Source of the DNA: Lentzea sp. NBRC 102530
Lineage (GTDB): Bacteria > Actinomycetota > Actinomycetes > Mycobacteriales > Pseudonocardiaceae
Assembly (NCBI RefSeq): GCF_030269365.1
Contig: NZ_BSTF01000011.1
Span: 1-64,000 of the forward strand
Length of the DNA: 64,000 nt
Reading direction: 5' to 3'
The translations under genes were made by a program, and so were the position numbers. Each line of letters starts with the position of its first letter. The first letter of the stretch is position 1. Positions 27,329-35,826 of the stretch are shown piece by piece. The notes under the pieces are model-generated. The model did not search any database, had not been told where the DNA came from, and saw nothing but the letters and a program-made list of their open reading frames with translations.

Positions 27329-28417
27329 CTACTTGTGTGTTCCCCGGAGGCGCTCGGCGATCTGCTCCGGCGTCACGTCGTTGATCCAGACGGCCTCGCC
27401 CGACTCGGACCCGGCGAGGTACTTGAGCTTGTCCTTCGTCCTCAGCACCGAGAAGACCTGCAGGTGGAGCCACATCTCCTCGCGCCCGGCGTTCACCGGC
27501 GCCTGGTGCCACGCGGCGATGTAGGGCAACGGCCGGTCGTAGAGCGCGTCCAGGCGGTGCAGCACCTGCAGGTAGAGCGACGCGAAGTCGTCACGCTCCA
27601 CAGAGGACAAAGCGGCGATGTCGGGCACCTGCCGGCGCGGTGCCAGCACGACCTCGACGGGCCAGCGGGCGGCGGCGGGCACGAACGCGACCCAGTGCTC
27701 GGACGTCTCCACCACGCGCGCGCCCGCGCGGAGCTCGGCCTCCAGCACGTCGCCGAACAACGGCCGACCGTGCTCGGCGTGGTAGTCGAGGGCCGCGGAG
27801 AGCATGCGCTCGGTCCGCGGCGTCACGAACGGGTAGGCGTAGATCTGGCCGTGCGGGTGCGACAGGGTCACACCGATCTCTTCGCCGCGGTTCTCGAACG
27901 GGAAGACCTGTTCGACCCCTGGCAACGTTGACAAGAAGGCAACGCGATCCGCCCACGCGTCCACCACGGTGCGCACGCGCTCCTGGGACAGCTCACCGAA
28001 GGACTTGTTGTGGTCGGAGGTGAAGCACACGACCTCGCAACGACCACGCCCCGGCGCGCGCGGGAACACCGACTCGCCGTCCACAGTGGACGGCACGTCG
28101 GGCACGTTCTGCGCCAGCGACGGGAAGCGGTTCTCGAACACCACGACGTCGTAGTCGGCCTCGGGGATCTCCGTGGGACGACCGGGCGTCGACGGGCACA
28201 ACGGGCAGAGGTCCGCCGGTGGCTTGTAGGTGCGCGTCTGGCGGTGGGCCGCCATGACGACCCACTCGCGGGTCAACGGGTCCAGCCGTGCTTCGGACAT
28301 CGGCTGGGTCTCGGGAAGGTCCCGGGTGTCCACCGCGACTCTCGGTGGCGCCTCAGCGCTGTCGTCGAAGTAGATGATCTCCCGGCCGTCCGCCAGTTTG
28401 CCCGCGGTACGCCTCAC
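27329..28417 (-). CDS. galT: Galactose-1-phosphate uridylyltransferase
   Basis: Leloir pathway enzyme. The N-terminus RRTAGKLADGREIIYFDDSAE is typical. CPLCPS is the zinc/structural CxxC, FENRFPSLAQ and CFTSDHNKSFGEL follow, and the catalytic motif is GVTLSHPHGQIYAYPF (HPHGQ). 362 aa from GTG 28417, which overlaps the deoR stop (GTGA). Third gene of lacZ-deoR-galT; galK and galE are not in the window. Confidence 0.95.
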   Translation of the reverse strand: MRRTAGKLADGREIIYFDDSAEAPPRVAVDTRDLPETQPMSEARLDPLTREWVVMAAHRQTRTYKPPADLCPLCPSTPGRPTEIPEADYDVVVFENRFPSLAQNVPDVPSTVDGESVFPRAPGRGRCEVVCFTSDHNKSFGELSQERVRTVVDAWADRVAFLSTLPGVEQVFPFENRGEEIGVTLSHPHGQIYAYPFVTPRTERMLSAALDYHAEHGRPLFGDVLEAELRAGARVVETSEHWVAFVPAAARWPVEVVLAPRRQVPDIAALSSVERDDFASLYLQVLHRLDALYDRPLPYIAAWHQAPVNAGREEMWLHLQVFSVLRTKDKLKYLAGSESGEAVWINDVTPEQIAERLRGTHK

Positions 28418-29211
28418 GCCAACTCCTCGCCACTTCCCGGTACATGAGCCAACACCAACTCGCCGACCTGCTCGGAGAGGATCGCCCGTGCGTCGTCCGG
28501 CAAACCCTCGTCCGTCACCAGGACGTGCGCCTCGTCGAGGTCGGCGATCGTGGAAATGCCCACGGTGCCCCACTTCTCGTGGTCCGCCACCACGACGACG
28601 CGCCCGGCGGCGTCGACGAGCGCGCGGTCCGTCTCGCTCTCGTTGAGGTTCGGGGTGGTGAAGCCGGAGCGCTCGGCCATGCCGTGCACGCCCAGGAACA
28701 CCACGTCGAGGTGCAGCGACCGCAACGCCTGCACGGCCACGGGGCCCACCAGCGCGTCGGACGGCGTGCGCACGCCACCGGTCAGCACGACCGTGCGGTC
28801 CGTGCGCCCGCTCTGCTGCAACACGTCGGCGACGCGGATGGAGTTCGTGACGACCGTGAGGTCCGGGATGTCGTCGAGGAACCGGGCGAGCGTCCACGTC
28901 GTGGTGCCCGCGGACAGACCGATGGCGGTGCCGGGACGCACGAGGCCCGCGGCGGCGGCCGCGATCGCCTCCTTCTCCGGCAGCTGGCGGACCGACTTGG
29001 CCTCGAACCCGGGCTCGTCGGTGGAGCGGCCGACGACGGACGTGGCGCCGCCGTAGACCTTCTCCACCAGGCCGCGCGCGGCGAGCACGTCGAGGTCGCG
29101 GCGCACGGTCATGTCCGAGACGCCGAGCCGCACGACGAGGTCGCTGACGCGCACCGCCCCGGTGCGGCGGACCTCTTCGATGATCACGGCTTGCCGTTGA
29201 CGTGCCAGCAC
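28414..29211 (-). CDS. DeoR family transcriptional regulator
   Basis: 265 aa. N-terminal HTH (ARQRQAVIIEEVRRTGAVRVSDLVVRLGVSDMTVRRDLDVLAARGLVEKVYGGA) and a C-terminal DeoRC sugar-phosphate sensor domain (GTAIGLSAGTTTWTLARFL...TVVTNSIRVADVL...GVHGMAERSGFTTPNLNESETDRALV). It lies between lacZ and galT, 1 bp after the lacZ stop. It probably represses the galactoside operon and is released by a phosphorylated sugar intermediate. Confidence 0.92.
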   Translation of the reverse strand: MLARQRQAVIIEEVRRTGAVRVSDLVVRLGVSDMTVRRDLDVLAARGLVEKVYGGATSVVGRSTDEPGFEAKSVRQLPEKEAIAAAAAGLVRPGTAIGLSAGTTTWTLARFLDDIPDLTVVTNSIRVADVLQQSGRTDRTVVLTGGVRTPSDALVGPVAVQALRSLHLDVVFLGVHGMAERSGFTTPNLNESETDRALVDAAGRVVVVADHEKWGTVGISTIADLDEAHVLVTDEGLPDDARAILSEQVGELVLAHVPGSGEELA

Positions 29212-29212
29212 C

Positions 29213-31195
29213 TCACACCTCTTCCCTGAGGACTACGACGTCCCCGGCTCGCACGGTGAGGCGTCCGGAGACCTGCGTGCCGGACAACACGTCGACGCCG
29301 GTCGCTTCGATCTCCGCGTCGGCGTCCGTGTGGTTCACGGCGAAGAGAAACGATACGTCTCCCCTGCGCCGCACGAGCTCGATCGGCGAACGCGACACCG
29401 CAACGCCCGCACCGGAAAGCGCGTTTTCCACCGTTCGGCCGAGACCTGCCCCGTCGAGATCGCAGGCCACGTACCAGGCGGTGCCGTTGCCGAACGCGTT
29501 GCGTGTCACCGCCGCCACACCGGGCAACGGCCCGTCCGCATAGGAGACAACGACGTCGGCGGTGCGGGTGTGCAGGTGCTCCGTCCACAACGAGGCGGTC
29601 GAGCCGTCGCTCAACGAGACCGTCTCGCCCTCCTTCAGCGGGTGGAACTCCTCCGACCACACGCCGAGGACGTCCCGGAACGCGCCGGGGTACCCGCCGA
29701 GTCGTACCCGCGTGTACTGGTCGGTGACGCCGGACAGGTACGTGACGACGACGTGCCCGCCGCCCGCCACGTAGTCCGCGACGACGGCCGCGTGCGCGTC
29801 GGACACCGCATAGAACGCGGGCACGACCACGAGGGCGTACTTCGAGAGGTTCGTGCCGGGTGCCACGAAGTCGACGGTGACGCCGAGGTCCCACAGCGCC
29901 TTGTAGTACCCGAGGACGTGCTGCCAGTAGTCGAAGTCCTGCGTCGGGTGGGCGTCTTGGCGCAGCGCCCAGCCGGACTGGAAGTCGAACAGGACCGCGA
30001 CCTGAGCGTCCACAGTGGAACCGACGACGTCGGCGAGCTTCGCGTACTCGGCGCCGACCTCGCAGACCTCCCGGTACACCTTGGTGTCCGTGCCGGCGTG
30101 CGGCACCATCGCCGAGTGGTAGCGCTCGCTGCCGCCGCGCGACTGCCGCCACTGGAAGAACAACGTGCCGTCCGCGCCGCGCGCGACGTTCTGGAACGAG
30201 TGCCTGCGCTGCTCGCCCGCCGTCTTGGCGATGTTGCGCCGCTGCCAGTTCACCGCCGAGGTCGAGTTCTCCATGAGCAGCCACGGCTTGCCGCCCGCGA
30301 GGCCGCGCACGAGGTCGGCGGACATGGCGAGTTCGACGTGCCGGTCCGGTGACTGGGCCTGCGTGTAGTGGTCGTTGGAGACGAAGTCGACCTCGCGCGC
30401 CCACTTCCAGTAGTCGAGGTCGCCGAACGTCCAGTTGACCATGAAGTTCGTGGTGATCGGCACGTCCGGTGTGATCAGCCGCAGCGCGTCCCGCTCGGCC
30501 TTGTACAGCTCCAGGATCGCGTCGTCGGAGAACCTGTCGTAGTCCAGCACGTGCGCCGGGTTGGAGAACGTCGGCGTCACGCGCGGCGGCAGGACCTGCG
30601 CGAAGTCGGTGTAGCCCTGGCTCCAGAACGCCGTGGACCACGCGTCGTTGAGCTGGTCGAGCGTGTACCGGGCCGCCAGCCACTCGCGGAACGAGGCCGC
30701 GCACGTGTCGCAGTAGCAGCGCTTCACGTGGCACGCGTACTCGTTGCCGACGTGCCACGCGGCCAGCGCGGGGTGGTCCCGGTAGTGCGCGGCCATCTCG
30801 GCGGCGAGCGCCGTCGCCCGGTCGCGGTAGATCGGCGACGTCGGGCAGTACGCCTGCCGTGAACCGTGCGAGAGCCGCACGCCGTCCGCGCGGACGGGCA
30901 GCATCTCGGGGTACTCGGTCGTGAGCCACGGCGGGGGCGCGGCGGTGGCGGTCGCGAGGTCGACCCGGATGCCGCCCTCGTGCAGCAGGTCCATCACGCG
31001 GTCGAGCCAGTCGAACCGGTACTCGCCCTTGCTCACCTCGATCTTGGCCCAGCTGAAGATGCCCAGGCTGACCATGGTGACGCCGGCCCGCCGCATGAGC
31101 TCGACGTCCTCGGCCCAGACGTGTTCGGGCCACTGCTCGGGGTTGTAGTCGGCCCCCCAGCCGAGCCCGGGCAGGTCCGTTGGCCATGTCGTCAC
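29213..31195 (-). CDS. Beta-galactosidase, GH42 family
   Basis: 660 aa from GTG 31195. GH42 signatures: LGWGADYNPEQWPEHVWAEDVELM near the start; acid/base Glu in AWHVGNEYACH (about residue 151); zinc-site cysteines CHVKRCYCDTC; nucleophile Glu in LLMENSTSAVNWQ (about residue 308). The trimerisation domain follows (YYKALWDLGVTVDFV...YALVVVPAFY) and a small C-terminal beta domain. No signal peptide, so a cytoplasmic enzyme acting on imported galactosides. It heads the lacZ-deoR-galT operon. Confidence 0.93.
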   Translation of the reverse strand: MTTWPTDLPGLGWGADYNPEQWPEHVWAEDVELMRRAGVTMVSLGIFSWAKIEVSKGEYRFDWLDRVMDLLHEGGIRVDLATATAAPPPWLTTEYPEMLPVRADGVRLSHGSRQAYCPTSPIYRDRATALAAEMAAHYRDHPALAAWHVGNEYACHVKRCYCDTCAASFREWLAARYTLDQLNDAWSTAFWSQGYTDFAQVLPPRVTPTFSNPAHVLDYDRFSDDAILELYKAERDALRLITPDVPITTNFMVNWTFGDLDYWKWAREVDFVSNDHYTQAQSPDRHVELAMSADLVRGLAGGKPWLLMENSTSAVNWQRRNIAKTAGEQRRHSFQNVARGADGTLFFQWRQSRGGSERYHSAMVPHAGTDTKVYREVCEVGAEYAKLADVVGSTVDAQVAVLFDFQSGWALRQDAHPTQDFDYWQHVLGYYKALWDLGVTVDFVAPGTNLSKYALVVVPAFYAVSDAHAAVVADYVAGGGHVVVTYLSGVTDQYTRVRLGGYPGAFRDVLGVWSEEFHPLKEGETVSLSDGSTASLWTEHLHTRTADVVVSYADGPLPGVAAVTRNAFGNGTAWYVACDLDGAGLGRTVENALSGAGVAVSRSPIELVRRRGDVSFLFAVNHTDADAEIEATGVDVLSGTQVSGRLTVRAGDVVVLREEV

Positions 31196-31435
31196 GGCCG
31201 CAAGCGTGGCCGACAACAACCCCCAACGTCAACACAAGCAAACATAACTCTGCGTTGAGGTCTGTTCATAAAGTTCCCGGTACGAGTACCGGGAACCGCC
31301 CAGAACGGTGCTACGCACTGGTTTAACAGCTCCGTAACGACACTTGACAGGATGTGTGCCTGGGACCACATTGTGCGCAACTTTGTTTGAGTCCTGTTCG
31401 GTTCGCACGAGCGAGTGTCACCCGTAGGAGCGATG
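31196..31435. promoter_or_regulatory. Divergent control region of lacZ operon and sugar importer
   Basis: A perfect 10-bp inverted repeat TTCCCGGTAC (31274-31283) / GTACCGGGAA (31286-31295) with a 2-nt centre sits in the middle. A consensus -35 TTGACA lies at 31344-31349 with a weak -10 (CACATT, 31367-31372) towards the importer. On the lacZ side the DNA carries repeated AAC/ACAA steps (31214-31250), as seen in some DeoR operators. The palindrome may be a shared operator. Confidence 0.6.
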
Positions 31436-32746
31436 ATGGTTCTGCACACGCCTGGTTCCACTCCGTTACCGCACTTCGGTCGGCGCACCATGCTGCGAGT
31501 CATGCTGGCCGGTGCCGGCGTCGCCGCTACCAGCGGTCTTCTGTCGGCGTGCGGCGGCGGCGCGAGCTCGGGCGGTGACTCGAAGGTCGTCACCTTCGGC
31601 AACAACCTGTCCGACCAGGTGCCGAAGGACGCGATCACGGCCGCGGTGAAGGCTTTCGAGGCCCAGTCGGGCGGCCTGTCCGTCACGATCAACACGAAGC
31701 AGCACGAGCAGTACCAGGAGCAGATCAACAACTACCTGCAGGGCAAGCCGGACGACGTGCTCGCGTGGTTCGCCGGCTACCGCATGCGCTTCTTCGCGGA
31801 CAAGGGCCTCACGAGCGACCTCAGCGACCTGTGGGGCAAGGTCGGCGGCAACTACTCCGACGCCCTCAAGCAGGCCTCCACCGGCACCGACGGCAAGCAG
31901 TACTTCGTGCCGTTCACGCAGTACGCGTGGGGCATGTTCTACCGCAAGAGCCTCTGGCAGGAACGCGGTTACGCGGTGCCGAAGACGCTCGACGAACTCG
32001 TGGCGCTCTCGACGAAGATGAAGGCCGACGGCCTCATCCCGATCGCCTTCGCGCAGAAGCAGGGCTGGCCCGCCATGGGCACGTTCGACCAGCTCAACTT
32101 CCGCGTCAACGGCTACCAGTTCCACGTCGACCTGCTGGCCGGCAAGGAGGACTGGCAGGACAAGCGGGTCAAGGACGTGTTCGACACCTGGAAGCGGCTG
32201 CTGCCGTTCCACCAGGAGAACGCGCTGGGCCGCGAGTGGCAGGAAGCCGCGCAGACGTTGCAGCAGAAGAAGTCCGGCATGTACCTGCTCGGCGCGTTCG
32301 TCGGCCAGCAGTTCCCGGACGCCGACAAGGACGACCTCGACTTCTTCCCGTTCCCGGAGATCAACCCGGAGCACGGCACCGACACCGTCGAGGCACCGAT
32401 CGACGGCTACATGATGGCGAAGAAGCCGTCCAATTCGGACGGTGGCCTGAAGCTGCTGGAGTACCTGTCCTCGGCCGAGCCGCAGCTCGCCTACCTGAAG
32501 GCCGACCCGACCGCGGTCGCGACCAACCAGAAGGCGGACCAGGCGAGCTACAGCCCGCTGCAGAAGAAGGTGGCGGACACCATCAAGAACGCCAAGCACA
32601 TCACGCAGTTCCTGGACCGCGACACCGACCCCGGCTTCGCGAGCGAGGCGGCCACCAACGGCCTGATCGCGTTCATCAAGGACCCGAACAGCGTCGACTC
32701 CGTGCTCAAGGGCATGGCTGACCAGGCGAAGAACATCTTCAAGTGA
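31436..32746 (+). CDS. Carbohydrate ABC transporter substrate-binding lipoprotein
   Basis: CUT1-type periplasmic-binding-fold lipoprotein. Signal sequence FGRRTMLRVMLAGAGVAATSGLLSAC has a twin arginine and a lipobox, suggesting Tat export and lipidation. The mature part is about 400 aa: VTFGNNLSDQVPKDAITAAVKAFEAQSG, DVLAWFAGYRMRFFADKGL, YFVPFTQYAWGMFYRKSLWQERGYAVPKTLDELVALSTKMK. ATG 31436 lies 5 nt after GGAG; ATG 31433 is also possible. It is co-transcribed with two permeases. A beta-galactoside or related oligosaccharide is suggested by the neighbouring lacZ operon. Confidence 0.9.
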   Translation: MVLHTPGSTPLPHFGRRTMLRVMLAGAGVAATSGLLSACGGGASSGGDSKVVTFGNNLSDQVPKDAITAAVKAFEAQSGGLSVTINTKQHEQYQEQINNYLQGKPDDVLAWFAGYRMRFFADKGLTSDLSDLWGKVGGNYSDALKQASTGTDGKQYFVPFTQYAWGMFYRKSLWQERGYAVPKTLDELVALSTKMKADGLIPIAFAQKQGWPAMGTFDQLNFRVNGYQFHVDLLAGKEDWQDKRVKDVFDTWKRLLPFHQENALGREWQEAAQTLQQKKSGMYLLGAFVGQQFPDADKDDLDFFPFPEINPEHGTDTVEAPIDGYMMAKKPSNSDGGLKLLEYLSSAEPQLAYLKADPTAVATNQKADQASYSPLQKKVADTIKNAKHITQFLDRDTDPGFASEAATNGLIAFIKDPNSVDSVLKGMADQAKNIFK

Positions 32747-33699
32747 CCGCGGTGCAGGAGAAGCCGAAGGCGGTGGCCCCCTCCGGGCCGCCGCCTCGTC
32801 GGCGTGGAAAGCGTGCCACGGCCCTCGCCGGCACGGACAAACTGGTGCTGGCGCTCATGCTCGGCATCCCCACGATCGTGCACCTGCTGTTCGTGTGGAT
32901 CCCGACGCTGGGCTCGGTCGCGTTGTCGTTCAGCGAGTGGAACGGCATCGGCGGCTTCGAGGACATCGAGTGGATCGGTGTCGGCAACTACGTGGAGATC
33001 TTCACCGAGTACCCGCGCTTCTGGCCCGCGGTGCAGCACAACCTGATCTGGCTGGTCTTCCTGCTGGTCGTCCCGACCTCGGCGGGCCTGCTGCTGGCCG
33101 TGCTGCTGGACCGCGAACTCCGGTTCAGCCGCATCTACCAGAGCGCGCTGTACCTGCCGATGGTGCTGTCGCTGGCCCTGGTCGGCTTCATCTGGCAGCT
33201 GATCTACACCCCGGACGGCGGCCTGCTGAACTCGTTGCTGGGCCTGAGCGCCAACCCGGTCGACTGGATCGGCGACTCGGACATCAACCTGTACGCGGTC
33301 CTGGTGGCCGCCGCGTGGCGGCACACCGGCTACATCATGCTGCTGTACTTGGCGGGCCTGAAGTCCGTCGACCCGGCCCTGAAGGAAGCAGCGGCCCTGG
33401 ACGGCGCCTCCTCGGCGCAGACGTTCTTCCGCGTCACGTTCCCGGTGATGAAGCCCGTCAACATCGTCGTCCTCGTCGTGACGGTCATCGAGGCGCTGCG
33501 CGCGTTCGACATCGTCTACGTCATCAACAAGGGCCGCAACGGCCTGGAACTGCTGTCCGTCCTGGTGACCGACAACATCATCGGCGAGGCCTCCCGCATC
33601 GGCCGCGGCTCCGCGGTCGCCGTGGTCCTGCTGACGATCTCGCTCGGCTTCATCATCACGTACCTGTACCAGGTGTTCAGCAAGGAGAACCGGACGTGA
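32743..33699 (+). CDS. Carbohydrate ABC transporter permease (MalF-like)
   Basis: 318 aa from GTG 32743 overlapping the binding-protein stop (GTGA). Six membrane helices after a basic, Pro-rich cytoplasmic N-terminus. The EAA loop is LKEAAALDGASSAQTFFRVTFPVMKP (EAAALDGA...F...P), for contact with the ATPase. It partners the following permease in a CUT1 importer. Confidence 0.93.
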   Translation: MTAVQEKPKAVAPSGPPPRRRGKRATALAGTDKLVLALMLGIPTIVHLLFVWIPTLGSVALSFSEWNGIGGFEDIEWIGVGNYVEIFTEYPRFWPAVQHNLIWLVFLLVVPTSAGLLLAVLLDRELRFSRIYQSALYLPMVLSLALVGFIWQLIYTPDGGLLNSLLGLSANPVDWIGDSDINLYAVLVAAAWRHTGYIMLLYLAGLKSVDPALKEAAALDGASSAQTFFRVTFPVMKPVNIVVLVVTVIEALRAFDIVYVINKGRNGLELLSVLVTDNIIGEASRIGRGSAVAVVLLTISLGFIITYLYQVFSKENRT

Positions 33700-34592
33700 C
33701 GGCCACCTTGGAACGCCCAGCACCAGCCCGCAAGCGCACGGTGACGCCTGCCCGGATCGCCCTGCACGTGTTCCTGGTCCTTACGTGCCTGATGACGCTG
33801 GCCCCCTTGCTGTGGGCCGTCTACGCGTCACTGCGCACCTACGAGGACACGTCGGTCAACGGCTACTTCTCGATCGCCAAGTCGCTGACGTTCGAGAACT
33901 TCGCCAAGGCGTGGGAGATCGGCGACCTGCCGCACTTCTACTGGAACACGCTGCTCATCACGATCCCCGCGCTCGTCGTCACCCTGCTGCTGAGCTCGAT
34001 GGTGGCGTTCGGCGTCTCGCGGTTCAGCTTCAAGTTCAACATCGCGCTGCTGATGCTGTTCACCGCCGGAAACCTGCTGCCGCAACAGGTGATCGTGACG
34101 CCGCTCTGGCGCCTCTACCGGTTGATCGTGGTGCCGGAATGGGTCTCCGAGAGCGGCTCGCTGATCGACTCGCAGCTCGGCGTGATCCTGATCCACATCG
34201 CGTTCCAGATGGGCTTCTGCACGTTCGTGCTGTCGAACTACATGAAGACCATCCCGTACGAACTCACCGAGGCGGCCCGGGTGGACGGGGCGTCGGTGTT
34301 CCGGCAGTACTGGCAGCTGACGCTGCCGCTGTGCCGTCCGGTGCTGGCCGCCCTGGCGACCCTGGAGTTCACCTGGATCTACAACGACTTCCTCTGGGCG
34401 CTGGTGCTGATCCAGGACGGCGACAAGATGCCGGTCACCTCCGCACTCCAAAACCTCAAGGGCACGTTCTTCACCGACAACAACCTGATCGCAGCGGGCT
34501 CTCTCCTGGTCGCGCTGCCGACGCTGGTGGTGTTCTTCGTGCTGCAACGGCAGTTCGTGGGCGGCCTGACCCTCGGCTCCACCAAGGGCTGA
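33696..34592 (+). CDS. Carbohydrate ABC transporter permease (MalG-like)
   Basis: 298 aa from GTG 33696 overlapping the previous stop (GTGA). Six membrane helices; EAA loop YELTEAARVDGASVFRQYWQLTLPLCRP; typical MalG end QRQFVGGLTLGSTKG. No ATP-binding subunit follows, so the importer probably relies on a shared MsiK-type ATPase encoded elsewhere, as known for actinomycete sugar importers. Confidence 0.93.
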   Translation: MTATLERPAPARKRTVTPARIALHVFLVLTCLMTLAPLLWAVYASLRTYEDTSVNGYFSIAKSLTFENFAKAWEIGDLPHFYWNTLLITIPALVVTLLLSSMVAFGVSRFSFKFNIALLMLFTAGNLLPQQVIVTPLWRLYRLIVVPEWVSESGSLIDSQLGVILIHIAFQMGFCTFVLSNYMKTIPYELTEAARVDGASVFRQYWQLTLPLCRPVLAALATLEFTWIYNDFLWALVLIQDGDKMPVTSALQNLKGTFFTDNNLIAAGSLLVALPTLVVFFVLQRQFVGGLTLGSTKG

Positions 34593-34662
34593 CCAGCAAG
34601 CCAGACCCACGCGAAGCCGAAGGCGAGCCCGAACGAGCACCGCACATCGAACCAGCGGTGTG

Positions 34663-34816
34663 GTGACGTGCCAGCACAAACCCAGCCACGCACGCTTGGG
34701 ATCGGGGCTTGACTTCGGGTGCGAGGTGCTACCCCTCGCGGATCGGCCGGGCGCTTTTCAGCCCGGCCTTTCCGGTCGACCAGCGCCTCGCAAGGGCCCC
34801 GAAGTCAAGCCCCGAT
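34663..34816 (+). repeat. Dispersed repeat, copy B, with 19-bp inverted termini
   Basis: Positions 34663-34804 match the 142-bp copy A (65-206, opposite orientation). Within it lie perfect 19-bp inverted repeats ATCGGGGCTTGACTTCGGG (34701-34719) and its complement (34798-34816), bounding a 116-bp unit. In the centre is the hairpin GGCCGGGC / GCCCGGCC (34745-34768). There is no coding capacity. The layout resembles a MITE or an actinobacterial repetitive palindromic element. Confidence 0.8.
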
Positions 34817-34906
34817 CTCTGTCGTCGCGAAGCGGCGATGAATTGACCCGGCTCGTCTCAAGTCTTTGCTCCCCAACGCAACCACCCGCCCAAGGTGACG
34901 TGACAA

Positions 34907-34946
34907 CACGAAGGGCGCAGGACCGCCAGGTCCTGCGCCCTTCGTG
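34907..34946 (-). terminator. Terminator of lepB operon
   Basis: Perfect 18-bp inverted repeat CACGAAGGGCGCAGGACC / GGTCCTGCGCCCTTCGTG with a GCCA loop, 12 bp past the lepB stop codon. Confidence 0.8.
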
Positions 34947-34958
34947 TCTGCTTCTTGG

Positions 34959-35816
34959 CTACTTCCCGCCGGTCTGCGGGTTGTAGTCCGAGATCGTCCC
35001 CCACCGGCCGACCGGGATCACGATCACCCGAGCCTTGCCGACCACGTTCGAAATCGGGATCGCACCATCGGCCGGAGTCGGATCCCCGTGCTTGCGCGAG
35101 TCCGACGAGTTGTTCCGGTTGTCACCCATCACCCACAACTTGCCCGCGGGCACGGTGACCTTCTCGAACGCTTCCTGCTGCCGGGGACCACCACCGAAGT
35201 TCAGGTAGGGCTCGTCCAACGGCTTCCCGTCGACCATCACCCGGCCCTGGTCGTCACAGCACTCCACGGTCTGCCCACCCACCGCGATCACGCGCTTGAT
35301 GAAGTCGGTCCCGGAAGGCTCCGACAGGTTCACCATCGACCCGAGGTCCTGCAGCGTCCCGACGACGAAGTTGGGCGGCTCCTGGCCCCCGGTCCAGTTC
35401 GGCGGACCGCGGAACACGATCACGTCACCGGGCCGTGGGTCGTTGAACAGGTACGTGATCTTCTCGACCAGCACCTTGTCGTTCACGCACCCGGTGCACC
35501 CGTGCAGCGTCGTCTCCATGGAGGCGGACGGGATGACGAAGACGCGCGCGACGAACGTCTGGATGACGACGGTCAGCAGCAGCGCCACGCTGAAGATGAC
35601 CAGCAGTTCCTTCCAGAACGGCTGCTTCTTCTTCTTTTTGCGGAACCGGGGTTCCGGGGCTTCTTCCTCGTAGGCGGAGGAACGCGACGAACGGTCCTCG
35701 TACGACGAAGCGCGCGAAGCGGACGTCGAGAAGCGTGACGTGGGCTCGGCGGGGCCGTCTCCGGAGGGAGGGGTGGTCTCCCAGGTCGACGAATCGTCGT
35801 TCACGCGATGACTCAC
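34959..35816 (-). CDS. lepB: Signal peptidase I
   Basis: 285 aa from GTG 35816. A Ser/Glu-rich cytoplasmic N-terminus (about 60 residues) and a Lys cluster (FRKKKKKQPFWKE) lead to one membrane helix (LLVIFSVALLLTVVIQTFVARVFVIP). The catalytic Ser is in PSASMETTL, the general base Lys in DFIKRVIAVGG, and GDNRNNSSDSR is box E. It cleaves signal peptides of exported proteins. It follows the MprB-like kinase by 10 bp, so it may be controlled by that two-component system. GTG 35804 is an alternative start. Confidence 0.93.
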   Translation of the reverse strand: MSHRVNDDSSTWETTPPSGDGPAEPTSRFSTSASRASSYEDRSSRSSAYEEEAPEPRFRKKKKKQPFWKELLVIFSVALLLTVVIQTFVARVFVIPSASMETTLHGCTGCVNDKVLVEKITYLFNDPRPGDVIVFRGPPNWTGGQEPPNFVVGTLQDLGSMVNLSEPSGTDFIKRVIAVGGQTVECCDDQGRVMVDGKPLDEPYLNFGGGPRQQEAFEKVTVPAGKLWVMGDNRNNSSDSRKHGDPTPADGAIPISNVVGKARVIVIPVGRWGTISDYNPQTGGK

Positions 35817-35826
35817 ACGCCCCACC

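Larger units (their letters stand above)
34593..34958. other. Gap holding repeat copy B and lepB terminator
   Basis: 366 bp without a gene between the importer operon and the convergent lepB operon. It contains the dispersed repeat (34663-34816) and a very stable hairpin (34907-34946). The rest shows nothing recognisable. Confidence 0.6.
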
